Assembly (NCBI GenBank): GCA_963931865.1
Contig: OZ007516.1
Span: forward strand, 5,491,897-5,555,896
DNA: 64,000 nt
Reading direction: 5' to 3'
Source: Axinella damicornis
Lineage: Eukaryota; Porifera; Demospongiae; Axinellida; Axinellidae
In this document: positions 39,650 through 51,088 of the stretch, piece after piece
Position numbering within the stretch: the first letter of the stretch is position 1
Layout: the number at the start of each line of letters is the position of its first letter
Program-made: the position numbers and the translations under genes
Notes under the pieces: model-generated
What the model saw: only the letters and a program-made list of their open reading frames with translations
What the model was told of the DNA's origin: nothing
Databases searched by the model: none

Positions 39650-41350
39650 CCTGCCGGATAACCATGGTATTCATGGCACCCGCCCCTACGGAGATGAATT
39701 GGGCCCCCTCCGATGTTAGGCGACTCACTCTGGACGTGGGGGGAGGTCCTTGCGCATGCGTGGTGAGCAGCTGTACTTGTGGGGTTGTGGTGCTATATGG
39801 GAAGGCAGGTGGTTTCAGGTTGTGTGGTCTGACTGGCCAGACTTGGCAGGTGCCTCCATAGCAGTGAAGGAGTTGCTGCCCATTATTGGGGCAGCAGCTA
39901 TCTGGGGACATATGTGGAGGGGTAAGTTAGTGCTCTGTCATTGTGATAATCAGGGAGTGGTGTCGGTCATACGTGGGGGGGTTACTGGACTCAACATATT
40001 TCGTGATTCTTATATGGGGAAACAACCCTTCTAGGGCACAGATGCTGCGGTGTCTCTTTTATCTGGAGTTCGTTATAACTCTATCAGCTGCCCACTTGCC
40101 AGGGATGGAGAGTGGGCCGGCAGACAGTCTGTCAAGGAATAAGTTGAGTTTAATTTTTGACCTCATTCCGCAGGCCCGGACCGAGCGGGGTCTTGTAGCG
40201 ACGCTCGAGCTCTCGCGATCATGCACATGCTGAGGGGACTAAAGCTCCGGCAGGCCTAGAGCAAGGCTACCCGTACTACTAAGACCTGGCTGCCCATCAC
40301 TCCAAACATTTTGCGGCGTCTGCGAAGTCGTGGGAGAGGGATAGCTGTCATCCGGATAATATAATGTTTTGGGCGGCGTGTTGCACATGTTTTTCGGGTT
40401 TTACGGTCGGGAGAGATAACGGTTCCCTCCCTGGAGGACTATGATCCCGAAGCCCTTCTCAGTGTTGGGGATGTAGCCTTAGACAATCAGTCCAGCCCAT
40501 CGGTTGTTAGGGTGCATATAAAGGCCTCAAAAACCGACCCTTTCTGCTAGGGGGGTCTATGTGTTCCTGGGTAGCACTGCTGATGACTTGTGTCCTGTTG
40601 CGGCCATTGCAGCGGATTTGGCAATCAGGGGGAAGGACCCTGGACCCTTCTTCCGTTTTCTGACAGGCTCACCACTCTCTAGGGAGCTCTTAGTGCGTCA
40701 GGTCAGGCTGGCCCTCAAACGGGAGGGGGTGGATGACTCATAGTTTCTGCATAGGTGCGGCCACGACGGCTGCGCCGGTGGGTTTGGAGGACTCGTTGAT
40801 AGAAACGTTAGGAAGATTGAAGAGTTCGGCCTACCTGGCACATGTGAGGATCCCTTGAGACCGCCTTGCATCGACCAGTGTCAAAGAGTCTGTCTTCAGT
40901 GAACATTTCTCTTGTTTGATAACTCCGGGGGGTGTACTGGTTACTTCATTCATTTGTGTTGACTGGCACTTATCTGGTATCTCTTGTGGACACTATTTGG
41001 TGTGTTTGCTGGCTTACTATGTTTGGCGGGTGCGGATCGGCCAGTTCTCGGCTTGTGGTTCATTTATGTCTAGGGGCGGGTGTGTATGGGTGCGTGGGGG
41101 GTGTAGCTATATAGGTAAGGCTTGGGGGGAAGGATGGTCATCCTTCCTTTGGTGGTTTGCTGATTAGCCCAGTAAACAGGATAAGCAGTAGGGCTCCCAG
41201 CATTGGCCCCCAAGCTGAGGGTTAAGGGGTTGGTAGCTCCCAGGGTTTGATAGGGGGGTGGACCCTCGGGGGCGGGGCCTGCAGGGTTTTGTAAGGGGAG
41301 TGGACCCTCGGGGGCGGAGCCTGCACCAGCCCATCTATAGCTACCTCCCA
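39650..41350 (+). mobile_element. Second DIRS-type fragment, plus strand, heavily decayed
   Basis: RNase H remains at about 39745-40165 (GCGAIWEGRWFQVVWSDW, CHCDNQGVVSVIRGG, LPGMESGPADSLSRN) in more than one frame. Recombinase remains at 40275-40860: LCPVAAIAADLAIRG, then in another frame HSFCIGAATTAAP and ETLGRLKSSAYLAHVRIP. The HxxR arginine is Cys and the H/W position is Leu, so it is dead. The sequence diverges clearly from the minus-strand copy, so it is a different lineage. 40865-41200 holds nothing recognised. Confidence 0.75.
41240..41325 (+). repeat. GGACCCTCGGGGGCGG tandem pair
   Basis: TGGACCCTCGGGGGCGG occurs twice, 46-47 bp apart, with GGGTTTGATAGG/GGGTTTTGTAAGG before each. It may be part of the 3' end of the DIRS-like fragment. 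Confidence 0.6.
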
Positions 41351-41620
41351 GCAAACTCATCAGTAGGGGGTAATGGTAGGTATCAGTTCATGAACTGTTA
41401 AATGTCGATTATAGCTGCACATTCCATGTGTAGCTATATGTTGTTTGTGGCAGCCTTGCCAATAATAAATTCTCGTATGCTAGTGTCAACCATTCCTATG
41501 CTCTTGTGTGTTCATGTAGAGTGTGTTGTCTGGCTACAAGTGTGTACCTGAACTATCATGCTATAATAGAATGCACTGTTTCAATGGTGACCATTCTGAT
41601 GTGTTCTTGTTGCCATGCAG

Positions 41621-41722
41621 GCAGGGACGACTGGAAGTGGCCAAATTCCTGATAGAAGTGGCCAAGTGCGACCCTCAGTGTGTGGATCGTTATGGGAACA
41701 CTCCACTTCACGATGCTTGCAG
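41621..41722 (+). CDS. Gene 2, exon 4 (ankyrin repeat, unit B)
   Basis: Acceptor TGCCATGCAG, donor CAG-GTATGT, 102 nt, phase 2/2. QGRLEVAKFLIEVAKCDPQ, CVDRYGNTPLHDACR. It differs from the copy A exon at the loop (RY for HE) and before TPLH (N for S). Confidence 0.85.
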
Positions 41723-42208
41723 GTATGTTCATCCTCCCCAGTACTGATTGCTCCACAGTGCACTATAGTGTGTGTAAGCCAGAGCAATGCTAAGAGTAAT
41801 GTGTGTACAGCTATCAACCTCACACTCATTTTCTTGGTGACTATTCAGCAGTTGAATCACCAACATCTTGATTGGCTTCAATTAATGTGCCTAGACCCTG
41901 TATGTGAATGAGTCTGATGACTGCAGTTCTACAGTAGCCATAGATTATTTCTAGCCATTAAAAGTGATACAGAATGGTTCATGGTGATGGATATGTCACC
42001 ACAAAGATCCCACCAATGGCAAGTAATAACGTGTGACTTCTAGAGAAGAATTGGTGTTTGAGTTGTGTGTTCGTGGCTACCATGTTTATAACATTTGAGA
42101 TGGCACTGTCAAGGAAGAACTACTCTACTGTGTGAGCGATAGCCCAGGAATGCAAAGGACACACAGACAATTTTTGCATGCGTAATATTTTGAGCCATCA
42201 CTTGCAAA

Positions 42209-42505
42209 TACCGTAGTCGCGCATTATTAGGCACATCTCACTTATAGGCGCATATTCGCTGTTATAGGCGCAGGTTCAACTCTCGTCCCAGGTACTCGCT
42301 GTTAAGCGCTGCAGTCTTCTTCCAGAAGCTCTGCCATTTTCGATTATACGGGGTGGAAAATGGCTATAATTCGAATTGAAGCACACTTCCTATTTGAGGA
42401 ATGTCATTATTATTATACTCGTTATTAGGCGCATCTCGCTTATAGGTGCATATTTTCTTCCTGTGGAGTTATAGGCGCATGCGCCCTAATAACGCGCGAC
42501 TACGG
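42209..42505. mobile_element. 297-bp MITE, TACCGTAGTCGCGC ends, private to unit B
   Basis: The ends TACCGTAGTCGCGCATTATT and TAATAACGCGCGACTACGGTA (last 20 considered) are inverted. The interior repeats TTATAGGCGCAT-like motifs. Units A, C and D have the uninterrupted CACTTGCAAAACTTTGTCC. Flanking TTGCAAA/CTGCAAA suggests a 6-8 bp duplication. Confidence 0.8.
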
Positions 42506-42746
42506 TACTGCAAAACTTTGTCCACCCTTAAAATATCTATGGCTAAGATATCAATCTCAATGTGGTTGAACTTTGTGTGTACACATTTAGACAAGAGGGT
42601 GTTGATGAGTACATGAGGACCACTAGCAGTGAATACAATTAGTGGTCTCAGTTGCTGGTGGAGCTTGCTAAGTGGTTGATTTACCCTTGAGTAGAGTGTA
42701 CATGTATCCATTCTCTTGTCAAGGTCACTATTATTTAATGTTCAGA

Positions 42747-43294
42747 TACCATAATAGCGCCAAATATTTGAGGGACAATCTTTTCGCGGATTGGCCATTT
42801 ACAAAATTTCACAGAAATAGTTTTCACGGATTGAGGATTCTGGTTAGTCATGCCCAGTCCGATGCAGCCGCCGGGGCTGTGTGAAATTAGTAGTGTGGGG
42901 ACGTATGTGCACACTCGTTAGTTGTTGTGACACATGTGCGTGTTGAAACTAGCTGATCTGGGAACTGTGGCAACCGAAACGATCAGCATTGAGGCGATGG
43001 TTCGTGGGCACCACGTGTACCAAGACAGCTGGGATTCAGCTATCAAGCCTTGTACAAAAGACAAGAGAGCCTGGGAACCGCTAGGATCCCTTCACTGTGG
43101 CAGTGGTGGAGATCGAGTGTTACTGTAAGTCAAGATATCGAATGTGTGCTCCATGTTTGCATGGTACAATTCACTGTCGAGTGATAGCCTCTAAGCGGTA
43201 GCTACTAGTATTAACGAGCTTAATTTTCGCGGTTGAAATGAATCTGCGAAAACCGCGAAAATTATGTGCCTCGAAAATTTGCTGCTATACGGTA
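42747..43294. mobile_element. TACCGTA element with HIRAN-like fragment (copy B)
   Basis: Homologous to 2983-3531, with decayed ends and internal indels. The fragment reads GHHVYQDSWDSAIKPC and is then truncated by a deletion around 43125. Confidence 0.65.
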
Positions 43295-43559
43295 TTAGGC
43301 TTCCACCCACACTTCCATTGGTAGCAGCTGGTACGTTACTTACTCAGTCACCAGGTACAATGTAACCTGGCCAGGGCAACCATCAGTAGCATCCTCAGTG
43401 AATAAAATCTTCTGTGCAGTGGGTAGAAAGTGTTCCTATGCATCCTCCATCCAACAGAGTAGATATGTGGTACGTAGCTCACAGGATGTTGAACACACTC
43501 TCTCAGGATATTACTGTATCATCATGGCAGTGATACATAACAATAACCATGGATGTGCT

Positions 43560-44155
43560 TAGCCTCGTTCCCAGGCCGTCTGCCGCTTCGTTTTTAGTCA
43601 GAGGCACATACGTGACCTTTGAACCCCCGTCAGATAAGCTGACAGAAGGCCTGGTACCACTCCCACGTCATTTACAAGCAAGGTGGACACGGCTATGAAG
43701 CAACTCGACTACATGTATGCTCTTCGAGTTTATATTGCTACCACGAAGACAGCAACTTGATGCCAACTCAGCGCTAACGGCAATACGTACAGCATGCACT
43801 AACGTTTGACTACTCAGACGTACCAAGCACTTGGTAAGCTACTGTAGAGGTAAGCTATTGTAGTTACCTAGGCTACTACAACCATACAACAAGCAGAACC
43901 ATACCTGACACCTCCAGTGGTCCACCACAGTAGCGTAAAAGCCAACAATAACTCTCTAGGAAACCTGCCGTTAGCCCGTGACCTTCTGGCACGCCGCCAT
44001 TTTACATGAAACCGTGTTCCAACCGTGTCCACCTTGCTTGTAAATGACGTAGGAGTGGTACCAGGCCTTCTGCCAGCTTATCTGACGGGGGTTCAAAGGT
44101 TACATAAGTGCCTCGGACTAAAAGTGAAGCGGCAGACGGCCTGGGAATGAGGCTA
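43560..44155. mobile_element. 596-bp fold-back element with 9-bp duplication, private to unit B
   Basis: The ends TAGCCTCGTTCCCAGGCC and GGCCTGGGAATGAGGCTA have arms of about 130 bp that include CCCCCGTCAGATAAGCTGAC and its inverse. GGATGTGCT flanks both sides (43551-43559, 44156-44164). Units A, C and D show the empty site ACCATGGATGTGCTGCCAGC. Confidence 0.95.
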
Positions 44156-44331
44156 GGATGTGCTGCCAGCACAGTAGAAATTTTATGGGATTGCAGATAT
44201 GCTAGCGCTATCATCTCAGATTGCCCTTCTGTTGTCCCCAATAGTAATTAGTCACAAACTTGAACTTATAGTGTAAAGTTTATTGATCAGATTTACTAGC
44301 TGGAAAAAATATGCCTGCATGAAGTTCCATT

Positions 44332-44380
44332 CCAAGTAAGCAGTCAAATGCTTTAACCACTCGGCCACCAGCGACCCACT
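44332..44380 (-). ncRNA. tRNA-Ser/Leu-like 5' fragment
   Basis: On the minus strand GGTGGCCGAGTGGTTAAAGC has the A-box of serine/leucine tRNAs. Only about 45 nt are present and no B-box follows, so it is a truncated tRNA relic or SINE head at the edge of unit B. Confidence 0.4.
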
Positions 44381-44537
44381 ACAGTGACGGGTTGTCTGTC
44401 TTGGAATCACTAATGCAGCTAACTGGTGATTCTGTGGGAGGTATGATGAGGCAAAACGGCCCGATGATGACGAACTGGTGAATGACCCAGAGCAGCACTG
44501 AATGCCACTGATAGTAAATTATATAGGAGTCTAAACA

Positions 44538-44690
44538 CCCCACCTGTAGCTATACTCAGCTGGATGATGGCCTATGACCGCCACTTTGAAGAGCCGTTCT
44601 CTAGTGGCGAGCAGCTTTCATTTACAAAGGGCCAATATGTAGCCGTGTACCAAATAGCAGTTCAGCACCTCGTTGACTTGCCTAGAGGTA
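44538..44690 (+). other. Conserved open segment at the start of units C and D
   Basis: It reads PVAILSWMMAYDRHFEEPFS and then FTKGQYVAVYQIAVQHLVDLP, protein-like and conserved at 51254-51410 with few changes. It is not found in copies A or B. No family is recognised and the phase does not fit the ankyrin chain. Confidence 0.3.
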
Positions 44691-45155
44691 TACTGTCAGA
44701 GATAGTTAAATGACAGCACCTACGTACGTATACATTCTACAGCACGATCATAAAATTGGTGCCTATAATATTATGCTTGTTTTGTATGAGTGCTTATTGC
44801 ATTCCAGCCTGTTGAGTGGCAGCACTGTGGGTATGTAAGGGTACTTCACCTCATTCATTGGTGGTCTATGACTTTATACAAAGAGGGATAGTGTTTGATG
44901 TGCATTGGCAGAGATGTCATGTCGATTTCAGCTGCACTGAATCCTGTAGACATTCCATGTGTAGATGTTGTTTGTGGCAGCCTTGCCAATAATAAATTCT
45001 CAGTCCCTAGAATGCTAGTGTCAACCATTCCTATGCTCTTGTGTGTTCATGTAGAGTGTGTTGTCTGACTACAAGTGTGTACCTGAACTATCATGCTATA
45101 ATAGAATGCACTGTTTCAATGGTGACCATTCTGATGTGTTCTTGTTGTCATGCAG

Positions 45156-45257
45156 GGACGGCCAACTGGAAGTGGTCAAATTCCTGATAGAAGTAGCCAA
45201 GTGTGACCCTCAGTGTGTGGATCATGAGGGCAAGACTCCACTCCACGATGCTTGCAG
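45156..45257 (+). CDS. Gene 2, exon 5 (ankyrin repeat, unit C)
   Basis: 102 nt, phase 2/2, acceptor TGTCATGCAG, donor CAG-GTATCT. DGQLEVVKFLIEVAK, then HEGKTPLHDACR. Confidence 0.85.
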
Positions 45258-46094
45258 GTATCTCCCCAGTACTGATTGCTCCACAGTGCACTAAAGTGTG
45301 TGTAAGCCTAAGAGTAATGTATGTACAGCTATCAACCTCACACTCATTTTCTTGGTGACTATTCAGCAGTTGACTTGATTGGCTTTAATTAATGTGCCTA
45401 GACCCTGTATGTGAATGAGTCTGATGACTGCAGTGCTACAGTAGCCATAGATTATTTCTAGCCATTAAAAGTGATACAGAATGGTTCATGGTGATGGATA
45501 TGTCACCACAAAGATCCCACCAATGGCATGTAATAACGTGTGACTTCTAGAGAAGAATTGGTGTTTGAGTTGTGTGTTCGTGGCTACCATGTTTATAACA
45601 TTTGAGATGGCACTGTCAAGGAAGAACTACTGTGTGAGCAATAGCCCAGGAATGCAAAGGACTCAGAGACAATTTTGCATGCATAATATTTTGAGCCATC
45701 ACTTGCAAAACTTTGTCCACCCTTAAATTATCTACGGCTATGATATCAATCTCATTCTCCTCAATGATGTTACTGACAGAATCAAAAGTCTGGATGTGGT
45801 TGTGGTTTGTGTGTCAAGAGGAGTGCTTGGGTACATGAGGACCACTAGCAGTGAATACAACTAGTGGTCTCTGTGGAGCTTGCTAAGTGGTTGATTTACC
45901 CTTGATTAGAGTGTACCGCTGATTTATGTAGCTTTGCAAGCACAGCAGCAAGCCGGTCTTCACCACAAAGCCACAGTAGTGCAATTAACTAGTTGTGCAA
46001 GGTACACATCAAGCCATACTACAGCCATAAAAGCTACTCAGCTAATTAAATGTATCCATTCTCTTGTCAAGCTCACTATTATTTAATGTTCAGA

Positions 46095-46651
46095 TACCGT
46101 ATAGCGCCAGATTTTCGAAGGGGGACAATCTTTCGCGGATTGGCCTTTTACAAAATTTCATGGAAATGATTTTTGCGGATTGAGGATTCTGGTTAGTCAT
46201 GCCCAGTCTGATGCAGCCGCCGGGGCTATGTGAAATTAGTAGTGTGGGGATGTGCGTGCACACACGTTAGTTGTTGTGACACTTGTGCATGTTGAAACTA
46301 GCTGATCTGAGAATTGTGGCGACCGAAACGATCAGCATTGAGGCGATGGTTCGTGGGCACCACCACGTGTACCAAGACAGCTGGGATTCAGCTATCAGGC
46401 CTTGTACAAGAGAGCCTGGGAACCGCAAGGATTCCTTTCGCTGTGGCAGTGGTGGAGATTGAGTGTTACCGTCAGTCACGTGCCAAAGAAGATATCGAAT
46501 GTGTGCTCCATGTTTGCATGGTACAATTCACTGTCGAGTGATAGCGTCTAAGCGGTAGCTACTAGTATTAACAAGCTTAATTTTCGCAGGTGAGATGAAT
46601 CTACGAAAACCGCGAAAATTACGAACCTCGAAAATTTGGCACTATACGGTA
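46095..46651. mobile_element. TACCGTA element with HIRAN-like fragment (copy C)
   Basis: Ends as in copy A. The fragment is frameshifted by an extra CAC (GHHHVYQDSW) and by differences after 46430. Confidence 0.7.
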
Positions 46652-46884
46652 TTAGGCTTCCACTCACACTTCCATTGGTAGCAGTACGTTTCTTTCTCAG
46701 TCACCAGGTACAATGTAACCCAGGGCAACTATCAGTAGCGTCCTCAGTCAGTGGATAAAATCCTCTGTGCAGTGGGTAAAAAGCATCCTCCATCCAACAG
46801 AGTAGACATATATATATGGTAGCTCACATGATCTTGAACATATTCTCTCAGGATATTACTGTATCACCATGGCAGTGATACATA

Positions 46885-47411
46885 ATTGGGGCGAGCCTGA
46901 GCGAGCCCCACACTAGTGTGACTTCATTGCACATTGCGTGTGTATGTTTGATGTTTGATGTTTGGTGGATTTGGCCGTAAATTTTAAATCAGCGAATTTC
47001 ACTTGCACGTGCACTTTCGAATTCAACTAACAACGAACTGTCTAGCTACCTAGTGTCACCTGTTCGACGAACGATGGTGACAACAAAGACGGAGACCACT
47101 CCTGGACATTGGCTCGAACACCATGAACATTCTTCCTCCTCGGTGGCGACACTGACAAAGACGGAGACTGCTCATGTACCACTGACCATGGCCGGAGTGA
47201 CGTTGCTGCTAGACTGCTTCAGCTAGCTAGCTATGGGGAACCATGTAAACCTTAACCTGACTCACAGTTAAGTTGCTGTGATGTACACGAGTGTATGTTT
47301 CAAGAGTGCCATAATTTCTGTGCTCATTGCCCGGTCACATTCTGGTGACAATCATGTGAATGCAACTGCTTCTTGTACACGAAAGCACTTCGCTCAGGCT
47401 CGCCCTCCAAT
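46885..47411. mobile_element. GGGGCGAGCC-type MITE (copy C)
   Basis: Orthologous to 3765-4322 and 53665-54206, with short internal deletions. Confidence 0.7.
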
Positions 47412-47869
47412 GTCCTGTATTCCACTAGTAACCATGGATGTGCTGCCAGCCCAGTAGAAGTTTTATGGGATTGCAATACAAAGATATGGTGCTATCAGCT
47501 CTGAGAGAAGGATTACCCTTCTAATGTCCTCAATAGTAATTTTACCCACAAGGTTGTGCACTTGGTGACTATTCATGCAGTGTAAGTACTGAACACTCAC
47601 CAACTGGGAGCAACCTTACAGAACATACATGATTATAGGCAGAGGATACGTTGTGTACTATTGAGTACACAACTCTAATTTTTAGTGTAAAGTTTGTACT
47701 TGATCAGATTTAGTGGCCGGAACGAATGTGCCTGCATGAAGTTTTATTCCAGGCAAGTATTCCCAAACTCAGGAAGTAGGAAACTTAATCAAAGAATGTT
47801 GGGATACAGGACATGGCCTCCAGTTTGATTATGTGCTTGTGTTGACATGTTTAACTTCTTCCTGCACAG

Positions 47870-47983
47870 GAATATTCGTAAGTGGCGTCCTGAGAGTAGA
47901 AGTGTTGCCGAGTACCTGATTGCACAGATGGATCCAAAATGGACTGACAGGGATGGGTCAACTCTTCTGCACTTTGCCTGTCG
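47870..47983 (+). CDS. Gene 2, exon 6 (ankyrin repeat, 114 nt, unit C)
   Basis: Acceptor CCTGCACAG, donor CG-GTAAGT, phase 2/2. NIRKWRPESRSVAEYLIAQM, then TLLHFACR. Its paralogue at 54664 is one codon longer and differs in the first half only. Confidence 0.85.
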
Positions 47984-48216
47984 GTAAGTGTTTTATTTTC
48001 CCTCACTCATCCTAAGCCTGTATATAAGGCACTGCTGCCAGTCAGTATGGAATTGTTGTATGAGTGACTGACTTGTAATCAGTATGAGGTCACTTGAGAA
48101 ATGCAGTGATTTCCACAAGTGGCTGTTAAACTTGTCTTCTATCTGTCATCCTGGCAACCCGTTGCTACATCCTTGTATTAGTCCGACCCACTACACTTGT
48201 TGTTTTAATGTAGAAC

Positions 48217-48220
<4 letters not shown>

Positions 48221-48247
<27 letters not shown>
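48221..48247 (+). repeat. Poly-G tract (unit C)
   Basis: G run of about 27 nt; the unit D counterpart at 55016-55047 is about 31 nt. Confidence 0.9.
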
Positions 48248-48249
<2 letters not shown>

Positions 48250-49036
48250 GCTAAACAGTAATAATAATTACAAGCAACATGGAATTACACAGGTACTGGA
48301 ATGTTTGAACACCTTGAAATATGTCATAGATTGTGATGCTACAGTTCCCAGTATAACGAACGATTCAACCATGCCAGAAAGAAACCTGAAGTGGTTCAAG
48401 CACACCAGCTATGACACCCCCAACAAGTTTCAGCTACCAGGCTCTGCAGCTGATGTACCCTATTCCCTTTCACAAAGTCATGTGCTACAGTTCTGAGTTG
48501 TTAGGATGACAGTAAGTAGCTATGCTTTATTGATTGTGTCCACCCAGAATGACTATAGTAAAGTTTGTGTAAGTCAGAGCAATTGTACACACACCAGTGA
48601 CCTCATCCCCAAACACTTAGCTCCCACTGCGATTTCTTGATTGTGTACTTGAACTTTGAACCTAGTGAACAAAGTGGGAGAGGCTTATATGATTCCTATG
48701 TCATCAAACTGCAATGCAGACTCAATTGTGATGTACGTGGACTTGGTTTCAGTAATTATGGCAATGTACCACATGTTTGGGCAAGTACTAGCATGTACTA
48801 ATTCCTTGCAAGTTACTGTTGACTTCACGATGCAGTGCTAGTGGTGTACCACTGCAGGTGCCAGTTACAGATTTCCTTGTACAGTTGGTACGCCTGAGTA
48901 TTCAAAGTAAATGTGTGCCGAACCAACCTCAGAGCAGAGCTGCTTTTGTGCTGCTACAATCAATGTCTCTTGCACATGGGCATGTTTCAATAATTACTGA
49001 AGCCATGTACAAATGTGTTTACAGCTTGTTGATGTA
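48248..49036 (+). other. Conserved open segments after the poly-G tract
   Basis: An 82-codon frame (48248-48496) is identical in unit D (55048-55296). A second frame ending at 49036 (PVTDFLVQLVRLSIQSK) is continuous over 133 codons in unit D (55437-55838) but split in unit C. No family is recognised; identity reflects recent duplication, not necessarily selection. Confidence 0.3.
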
Positions 49037-49117
49037 GGAATTGTATCCCACTTTCCTGTGATTGGTTGAAATGTCATGTGGTGAGGAAAGCAAAGCAGGA
49101 GAGAGCCTGGGAATGAG

Positions 49118-49452
49118 TAGTCTCGTGCCCAGACCCCACCCCTCACGGGAAAGAGGGTCTGGCGACTTTGCGCAGAAGCCTCGGTCTTCATTAAAAATTC
49201 ATACTTTTTAGGCAGGAATTTCAGACTGCCAATGAAATCGTAGAGAATTCAATTTTGTCTTTATTAGGAGCGAGAAGTTGTAGAAAATTCAAATTTCTCT
49301 TGCAATTACGTATATCATTTCACGCGTAGGACTTCCGGTTCTGTCCGGTTTCAGGCGGTTAGCTGAGCTATGAATATTCAATGAAGACCGAGAATGTTGC
49401 TGAAAGTCACCAGACGGATATTCGTACACGTTTCCGGCTGGGCACGAGACTA
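49118..49452. mobile_element. 335-bp fold-back element (unit C)
   Basis: The ends TAGTCTCGTGCCCAG and CTGGGCACGAGACTA have arms of about 85 bp, diverged in the middle. The 9-bp duplication GGGAATGAG is at 49109-49117 and 49453-49461. Removing it leaves GCCTGGGAATGAGGGCTA, itself a terminus of this family. Confidence 0.9.
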
Positions 49453-50649
49453 GGGAATGAGGGCTAGGAAATGGTGGGTTGGCCTGACCAGTTTGTATTT
49501 GATGGATTTCTGTAGGTATACCTTACACTCCTGGTAGGGGAAAAATTGTGCCGCGTAATAATTCGTTTGCACTAGCTGCCACTACCAGGTACCTCCTGGT
49601 TTGCAATCCGTGACTGTCTCATTCTCGACGTGGAAAGGAAATGCAAGCTGGTAGCCCACACCTACTAATTATAAGGTAAACGAGGATCACGTGCTGCAGT
49701 TTGTGAGTTCATCTTGTTCCGATTCTGGTTTTCCCTGACTGATCACAGTCTGGGAACAATTCAATATTGCTGCACCTTCTTTACTAGGCTCCGGCGTCAT
49801 GGTAGCAGCGGGACTCATTCCTCTGTATCATCAGCAATTCACTCACTCTTTTTTTAATTGATGGGCAGTGTAATGAGCACTCGAATAATTGCCTCACCAA
49901 ATGCAGGATAAGTTTTAGTTACTGATCATGGAATGCAGTATTTCATCATACAGAACTGGACATGGGACTAGTATGCACAGCACTCAATGGTGTTGGCAGT
50001 TGTTACGTTATCCATAATATCATGGCAAAGCCAGCACTCGTGTGAGTTTAGTAAACGTACATACAAGCTTGGAAATTTGGGCTCGAACCTTGATAGCCAT
50101 CACACATATGTCCGTGATGAATGTATGCACATATGCAGAGTGCAGTAGACCACCTTCACCAATTTGGAGCTTGCTCAGCCTCACCTCAATCCAATGCTTT
50201 GCATGTAGCTTATGTCACATGTAGTTTGATAAACATCTCAAGGCATTGATGTTGGAGTTGTCGGCAGTATGTGACCGTGAATATGATCACTGGTTTCCCA
50301 GTATGGATGGTCACATTATTTATTCAATTCCTGAATTCCTCTCATTCTCTCAGAAAATTATCCCTATTGTTCTCAATTCCCAATACTAATTTGTACAAAC
50401 AACATTTTAAATTACCGTAACATTGCATAGTCCTCTAGGGAGTTCATCAAGGTGTCAGTAAATCTGTCCAATGTGCCTGCTGGCCCCTCCGTGTTGAATA
50501 CATATGCAAAAATGATGTCATACCGCTTTGGAAAGAAATACAGCCTGTTATTCTGAAAGGCATTCCGGCATAATTAGCCCATTCTTATTTCCTAGTGGCT
50601 CTCAGGTGCTGGGTGGGGCTTGCTAAGAGCTGATGAAACCTAACTGAAG

Positions 50650-51088
50650 CAGAGGGGGTGGGACAAGGTCCGTGCGCACGTGGTACAATTAACATTCCAT
50701 AGGTATAGTGCACAATAATATACAAGAAGTATGCGGAACTAGCAGACTAGTAACAGCTCTAGCGCTGACTTATCGCTGGGGTTCGATGGGGTTCGATCGC
50801 TTTATTGACTTCCTACCTGATGCTAAACGCTTGAGTGCGGTCGACAAGTCTGCATTCGCTGATATTCTCGGTGAGTCTGCATGGTCACTTACATAACTGC
50901 TCAGTACAGGCACGTAGTAGTGTGTAGTGGCTTATACTCCGTTCGGTCACAGTCTCTGCATAGAGGTTGCTCTTCAGGATGCGTTGAAAGTGTTAATGCA
51001 GCCTTCTTCCACGGAGAAAAGCAGTAGAACGAATTTGCATTACGTCATACAAAATGACAGTGCACGTGATCTTGTCCTACCCCCCCTG
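50650..51088. mobile_element. 439-bp CAG...CTG element with 9-bp duplication (unit C)
   Basis: The ends CAGAGGGGGTGGGACAAG and CTTGTCCTACCCCCCCTG are inverted. TAACTGAAG flanks both sides (50641-50649, 51089-51097). Copy A has the empty site CCTAACTGAAGTGCATG. A 62-codon open frame inside (50708-50896, with GFDRFIDFLPDAKRLSAVD) looks like captured coding sequence; the family is not recognised. Confidence 0.9.

Larger units (their letters stand above)
35380..39650 (-). mobile_element. DIRS-type retrotransposon, degenerate, minus strand
   Basis: In minus-strand order: gag-like ORF, reverse transcriptase, RNase H, tyrosine recombinase. RT plus a tyrosine recombinase instead of a DDE integrase defines the DIRS order. 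RT, RNase H and recombinase seem to have been one reading frame, now broken by two frameshifts and a TGA. The gene order resembles Ngaro-like members, but no terminal repeats could be delimited, so the subgroup is open. It sits in the 9.7-kb intron of gene 2, antisense to it. Confidence 0.8.
41390..44300. repeat. Ankyrin-exon repeat unit, copy B
   Basis: Collinear with copy A from about 1960. It lacks the GGGGCGAGCC MITE and the second ankyrin exon, and has two private insertions (42209-42505 and 43560-44155). Confidence 0.85.
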
